NCBI RefSeq assembly: GCF_014805685.1
Contig: NC_060892.1
Coordinates: 9,182,990-9,246,989, forward strand
Source of the DNA: Silurus meridionalis
Lineage: Eukaryota; Chordata; Actinopteri; Siluriformes; Siluridae
DNA length: 64,000 nt
Direction of reading: 5' to 3'
Below the pieces are notes generated by a model, which did not search any database, was not told the origin of the DNA, and saw only the letters and a program-made list of their open reading frames with translations. Shown here piece after piece: positions 59,945 through 64,000 of the stretch. The position numbers and the translations under genes were made by a program. Within the stretch, counting starts at the first letter, position 1; the number at the start of each line of letters is the position of its first letter.

Positions 59945-60369
59945 GGGGAGATGTAATTACATGTAGGTAAATATAAGTACAAAGTAAAAACGTATTTACA
60001 CAATGCAGCAAATGGTTCGTTTAAACGTTAGTCGTTAAACACTTTATTTTTATGTATTGACCTTTCACACAGTATTGCTGCTGAGTAACTACACGGGCGT
60101 CCTGACGTCTATATTTTTACGTGACATTGATAAAAACATCTACATCCGCTTTTAATTCCACGAAATCGTTTCCCACATTACTAAACAGAACACGTCCGAC
60201 TTTATAACCATTGAGGTATTGTTAAACCTCTGAGCTTTTCACACTGCTCATTGCCGTACCGTCACAAACATCTGAATCAACAAAGTCCATAATTATTCTG
60301 TAAGACTGTGATTAGGCATCTTACTAAGAATAGATGAATGAATTGCGACATCGCAGCGAATGATTGTTT

Positions 60370-60425
60370 ACGTCGTACCGGAAGTTCCGTCCGTGTCACG
60401 GGGCACCGGGAAACAAGTGGCTTGT
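60370..60425. promoter_or_regulatory. ETS-containing CpG-rich patch
   Basis: CCGGAAGT at 60378-60385 among several CpGs. Could belong to a promoter of mthfs or of an unannotated transcript. Confidence 0.3.
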
Positions 60426-60814
60426 TTCTGCAGTTCTGCAAATTACACATAAGTAATCAAGCGGGTTTTATGTTTTAGTTTCCCCTCTGATTTTAATTTT
60501 CGTGCATCTACAAACGGGAAAATGACTTGTTTTTTTCACGTAGTTTGGTTCTGGAGTATTAGAAGAAAATAATAACAACGGTGCTTTTTGCATGTTGCAG
60601 ATTCTCTTCCCAACATGAAAACTAAATGACCAGAAGGTACACTGATACTGGAAATGCATGTAATATTCTGTTAACTATATGCTCGTCCACTATTGTATTT
60701 TGCTTCATTTAATTACATATAAAAAAAGTTAAATTACATATATACAAGTTTATTTTATCGATGTAAAGAAAAAATGGACACAAACGGAATATTTTTATAT
60801 ATTTTTTTTTATAA

Positions 60815-60823
<9 letters not shown>

Positions 60824-60870
<47 letters not shown>
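60824..60870. repeat. (TA)n microsatellite
   Basis: TA tract next to T-rich runs. Confidence 0.95.
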
Positions 60871-60875
<5 letters not shown>

Positions 60876-61139
60876 TTATTTTTTTTTTTTTTATTAATTT
60901 TTTTTGTTTTTTTTTATAAAACACCCTGCATGCTGCACAAATCAATACGATTGGGGGAAAAACAATAAAAATGAAGGTTATATATTTTTTCTTCGCGGCC
61001 CGGTGGTTCGGGACCCCTTATAATCTCATCTAGATTTCTACTATTGTTATATACATGCATTATGGTTGTATATATGTTCAATTATTAAATTAAAACAACC
61101 TTTTTATTGGCTTTAAAAGTGTACCTGCTTGGCACTAAA

Positions 61140-61200
61140 ACACCGGAAGTACTTTGGTTCGTCTGCCTACGCCGGGAAATGTAGTCCTTTAAAGTTAGTC
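61140..61200 (+). promoter_or_regulatory. mthfs: mthfs core promoter candidate
   Basis: ETS site CCGGAAGT at 61143-61150 and a GGGAAATGTAGT at 61174-61185 that fits the ZNF143/THAP11 motif (ACTACANNTCCC in reverse). Both are typical of TATA-less housekeeping promoters. Lies about 200 bp before the mthfs start codon. Confidence 0.5.
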
Positions 61201-61379
61201 TCAGCCCATGCAGTTGGTTGATGTGTGTGTGTGCGCGCGCGCATGTGTGTGTAATGGCATGCGTGGGTAGATGCTCATCAGTTACTGATTAACATTTGAA
61301 ACCTTGATCAGAACAAATTGGTGAAACAGGACCAGTGCATTCTAACCTGCAGGTGTGTCTAATGAGCCAGCTGAGCGCG

Positions 61380-61490
61380 ATGGCAGCGCTGCGAGCAGCC
61401 AAACAGACCCTCAGGAAAGAGCTCAAGAAGCGAGTTGCTGCTCTGAGTGACGAGGAGAAGCGACGCCAGTCCCAGATCGTTTCACAAAAG
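61380..61490 (+). CDS. mthfs: 5,10-methenyltetrahydrofolate synthetase, coding exon 1 (partial gene)
   Basis: Encodes MAALRAAKQTLRKELKKRVA, then ALSDEEKRRQSQIVSQK, followed by the donor GTAAAT at 61491. This is the N-terminus of MTHFS (human exon 1 has 39 codons and also ends in SQK at phase 0). MTHFS uses ATP to convert 5-formyltetrahydrofolate to 5,10-methenyltetrahydrofolate in the cytosol. The first lysines and arginines form the N-terminal helix of the fold; the ATP site lies in later exons. An in-frame ATG at 61362 (MSQLSA...) would add six residues. The 61380 start is preferred because it matches the family. Later exons are not in the window. zfand6 runs divergently upstream. Confidence 0.85.
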
Positions 61491-61983
61491 GTAAATACAG
61501 ATGTGGACAGGTCTGGGGTGCAGAGCGTTTACACGTGTGCGCTTTGTAAACAAGGGCAATGTGCATAGGGAATAACACACGCGCGCGCGCACACAAAATC
61601 ACTGGCCTTAAGGATCTTCAGTGTGTCTCTAACTATACCATGAATATCCAAACCAATGTTTTGACTGGTCCAGCATGCCATACACAGGAAAAGGGAGAAA
61701 AAGAATAACATTTGAGAGAAAAAAAAGGAAAATTTAGACTGATGTCATGCATAAGAGCTCCCCAAATAGCTGTATTAGGTATTAAACTCTAATGTCCAAT
61801 AAATCAGATTGTTTCTCATTGTACTATAAGTTTATAAAAAATAAAACTGCACAATTTAAGCCAAAAACAGTCATGTTTTCTATTTATATATGAGAGACCA
61901 TGGCAATTTTTCATATATTTTAATATAAACTTTAGTTTAATGCAACATTTATTCTATGTCTAGGGCCCTCAATCAAGTTTGAT

Positions 61984-62470
61984 TTTTGGCCTTTCATAGG
62001 AAAGGAGTATTCTTCTTTTTTCGGCTTCTCCCATTAGGGGTCGCCACAGCAGATCATCCGTCTCCATACCCTTCTGTCCTCTACATCTGCCTCTTTCAAC
62101 CCTCACCACATCCATAAACCTCCTCCTTGGTCTTCCTCTTTTCCTCCTTCCTAGTGGCTCCATCCTCAACATTCTCCTACCGATATACCCCATGTCCCTC
62201 CTCTGCACATGTCCAAACCATCTCAATCTCGCCTCCCTCACCTTGTCTCCAAAACGTCCTACATGCGCTGTCCCTCTAATGAACTCATTTCTAATCCTGT
62301 CCATCCTCGTCACTCCCAACGAAAACCTTAACATCTTCAGCTCTGCTACCTCCAGCTCCACCTCCTGTCTTTTACTCATTGCCACGGTCTCTAATTCATA
62401 CATCACAGGTCTCACCACAGTCCTATAAACTTTCCCTTTCACTCTTGCAGATACTCTTCTATCACAAGAT
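61984..62470 (-). mobile_element. RTE-type LINE 3' end
   Basis: The minus strand encodes 'MKGKVYRTVVRPVMYELETV', 'EVAELKMLRFSLGVTRMDRI', 'RNEFIRGTAHVGRFGDKVRE' and 'RLRWFGHVQRRDMGYIGRRM' in one open frame of 157 codons (61969-62442). This is the best-preserved RTE copy here. Its 3' end on plus, 'cttctcccattaggggtcgc', matches the SINE tail at 59729. It lies in mthfs intron 1. Confidence 0.88.
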
Positions 62471-63189
62471 ACTACATCGTTGTATAGATGTTAATAATTC
62501 TTGGCCTGTGGACTTTCAAATGTGTAAAAGCCGTCAAGTGCATTTTTCCACATCTTTGCACTTTAGTTCAAAACCGTATTTGCCCCTTGATACTGTTATG
62601 GCTTTACAGCTCAATGGCTCCATTACTATCCTGAGAGTCGAGTTTTGTGGTCTACTTCTGGATACTTCAGTTTCTTCCCAGCTCCCAAAAACATGCACGT
62701 AGGTGGATTGGCTACGTTTTGCCAAGCCCATCTGCTTTTTCCTCAGTACATACACATAAAGCCAAGTTATCCATTAATAATGGATAGAAAAGCCTTAATG
62801 TAAATGCAGATTGATCTCAAACAGAATAAGTGCTGGTGTACATCTAATAATCTATAAATAAATCTGACTCATCTGGTCAATAGGATATAAATGAGCCATG
62901 TAGATGCTTGAAAAATTTTCAGTTGGAATCAAAAATACCTTGCACACCTGTCCAGTGGTGCTTATGTGTATTCATATTTTACATAAATTATATGTGTGAA
63001 TCCGGCAACAGATGCTCAGTAGTTTTGTTTGAAATATATGCAATACACATGTATATGGATGTTTACAGCTATAAACTGAGAACTTGAACGAAGCTACTTC
63101 TGTCTTTGTGCTGTCTGTTAAGTCTTTCCTCACAGACACTCGATTATATAAAGCAGATAAATAAGTAAAATATGTTTTTGCGAATTTAA

Positions 63190-64000
63190 AGTCTGTATAT
63201 TCACTATATTGCCAAAAGTATTCGCTCACCCATCCAAATCATTGAATTCAGGTGTTCCAATCACTTCTACGGTTCCATGGCATGCAGACTGCTTCTACAA
63301 ACATTTGTGAAAGAACGGGTCGCTCTCAGGAGCTCAGCGAATTCCAGCGTGGTACCGTGATAAAATGCCACCTGTGCATCAAGTCCAGTCGTGAAATTTT
63401 CTCGCTACTAAATATTCCACAATCAACTGTTAGTGGTATTATAACAAATAAGAAGTGATTGGGAATGACAGCAACTCAGCCATGAAGTGGTAGAACCCGT
63501 AAAATCACAGAGCAGGTCAGCGGATACTGAGACGCATAGTGCACAGACATCGCCAACTTTCTGAGTCAATAGCTGCATTTCATATGGCCTTCAGATTAGA
63601 AGAAGAACAGTGTGTAGAGATCTTCATGGAACAGGTTTCCACGGTCGAGCAGCTGCATCCAGGCCTTACATCAGCAAGTGCAATGCAAAGCAATGGATGG
63701 AGTGGTGTAAAGCACGTCGTCACTGGACTCTAAAGCAGAGACGTGTTCTCTGAAGTGACGAATCACGCTTCACTGTCTGGTAATCCGATTGGACGAGTCT
63801 GGTTTTGGCGGTTGCCAGGAGGATGGTACTTGTCTGACAGCATTGTGCCAAGTGTAAAGTTTGGTGGAGAGGGATTAAGAAGTGGGGTTGTTTTTCAGGA
63901 GTTTGGCTCGGCCCCTTAGTTCCAGTGAAAGGAATTGTTAATTAATGCTTCAGCATACCAGGACAATTTGATGCTCCCAACTTTGTGGGAACAGTTTGGG
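63190..64000 (+). mobile_element. Tc1-like transposon, cut by window end
   Basis: Left part 'cactatattgccaaaagtat' is typical of a fish Tc1-like family. The plus strand encodes 'ELSEFQRGTVIKCHLCIKSS' and 'NIPQSTVSGIITNKK' (first helix-turn-helix), then broken C-terminal pieces up to the end ('ccaactttgtgggaacagtt'). Frameshifts and stops make it inactive. Confidence 0.82.

Noticed and set aside
61969..62442. 157-codon minus-strand host gene
   Set aside because: Its protein is the C-terminal end of an RTE LINE, repeated at 33800-34330 and 37917-38775.

Overview
The window looks like ordinary nuclear DNA of a teleost fish. It carries four vertebrate genes with canonical GT-AG introns, abundant Tc1/mariner-, pogo- and hAT-type repeats, L2- and RTE-type LINE fragments, tRNA-derived SINE fragments, and many long (TA)n and (CA)n tracts. 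The SINE type recalls catfishes, but that is recollection and not proof. No bacterial, phage, CRISPR or operon-like content was seen, and I found no convincing new biological system.

Layout: (1) 1-2486 is gene-free, probably the 5' flank or an intron of ctxnd1. (2) 2547-2726 (+) is ctxnd1, a 59-residue single-pass membrane protein. (3) 2727-15761 is a repeat-rich gap containing Tc1-like, pogo-like and L2 remnants. (4) 15762-42445 (-) is the complete 14-exon coding region of fah, fumarylacetoacetase. Its introns hold most of the mobile DNA. (5) 44095-51235 (-) is the coding region of zfand6, an A20/AN1 zinc-finger protein, with a likely 5'UTR exon ending at 55839 and a CRE-bearing promoter near 56074. 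(6) 56100-61379 is the divergent upstream region between zfand6 and mthfs. It has promoter-like ETS, CRE and E-box clusters and a local duplication. (7) 61380-61490 (+) is exon 1 of mthfs; the rest of that gene lies beyond the window. (8) 61984-64000 holds an RTE fragment and a Tc1-like element that runs off the end.

The order ctxnd1 - fah - zfand6 - mthfs matches, from memory, the human 15q25.1 neighbourhood, which supports the gene calls. ctxnd1 and fah are convergent, fah and zfand6 are in tandem, and zfand6 and mthfs are divergent. The genes do not form one pathway: FAH ends tyrosine breakdown, MTHFS salvages folate, ZFAND6 binds ubiquitin and CTXND1 is a small neuronal-type membrane protein.

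The most notable observations are a one-base deletion in fah exon 11 that would truncate the protein, CA/TG microsatellites directly at the splice sites of three fah exons, a young tRNA-Glu-like SINE with a perfect 15-bp target duplication and an RTE-like tail, four pogo-like short elements that keep a piece of a DDE transposase, and a three-level nest of transposons in fah intron 6.
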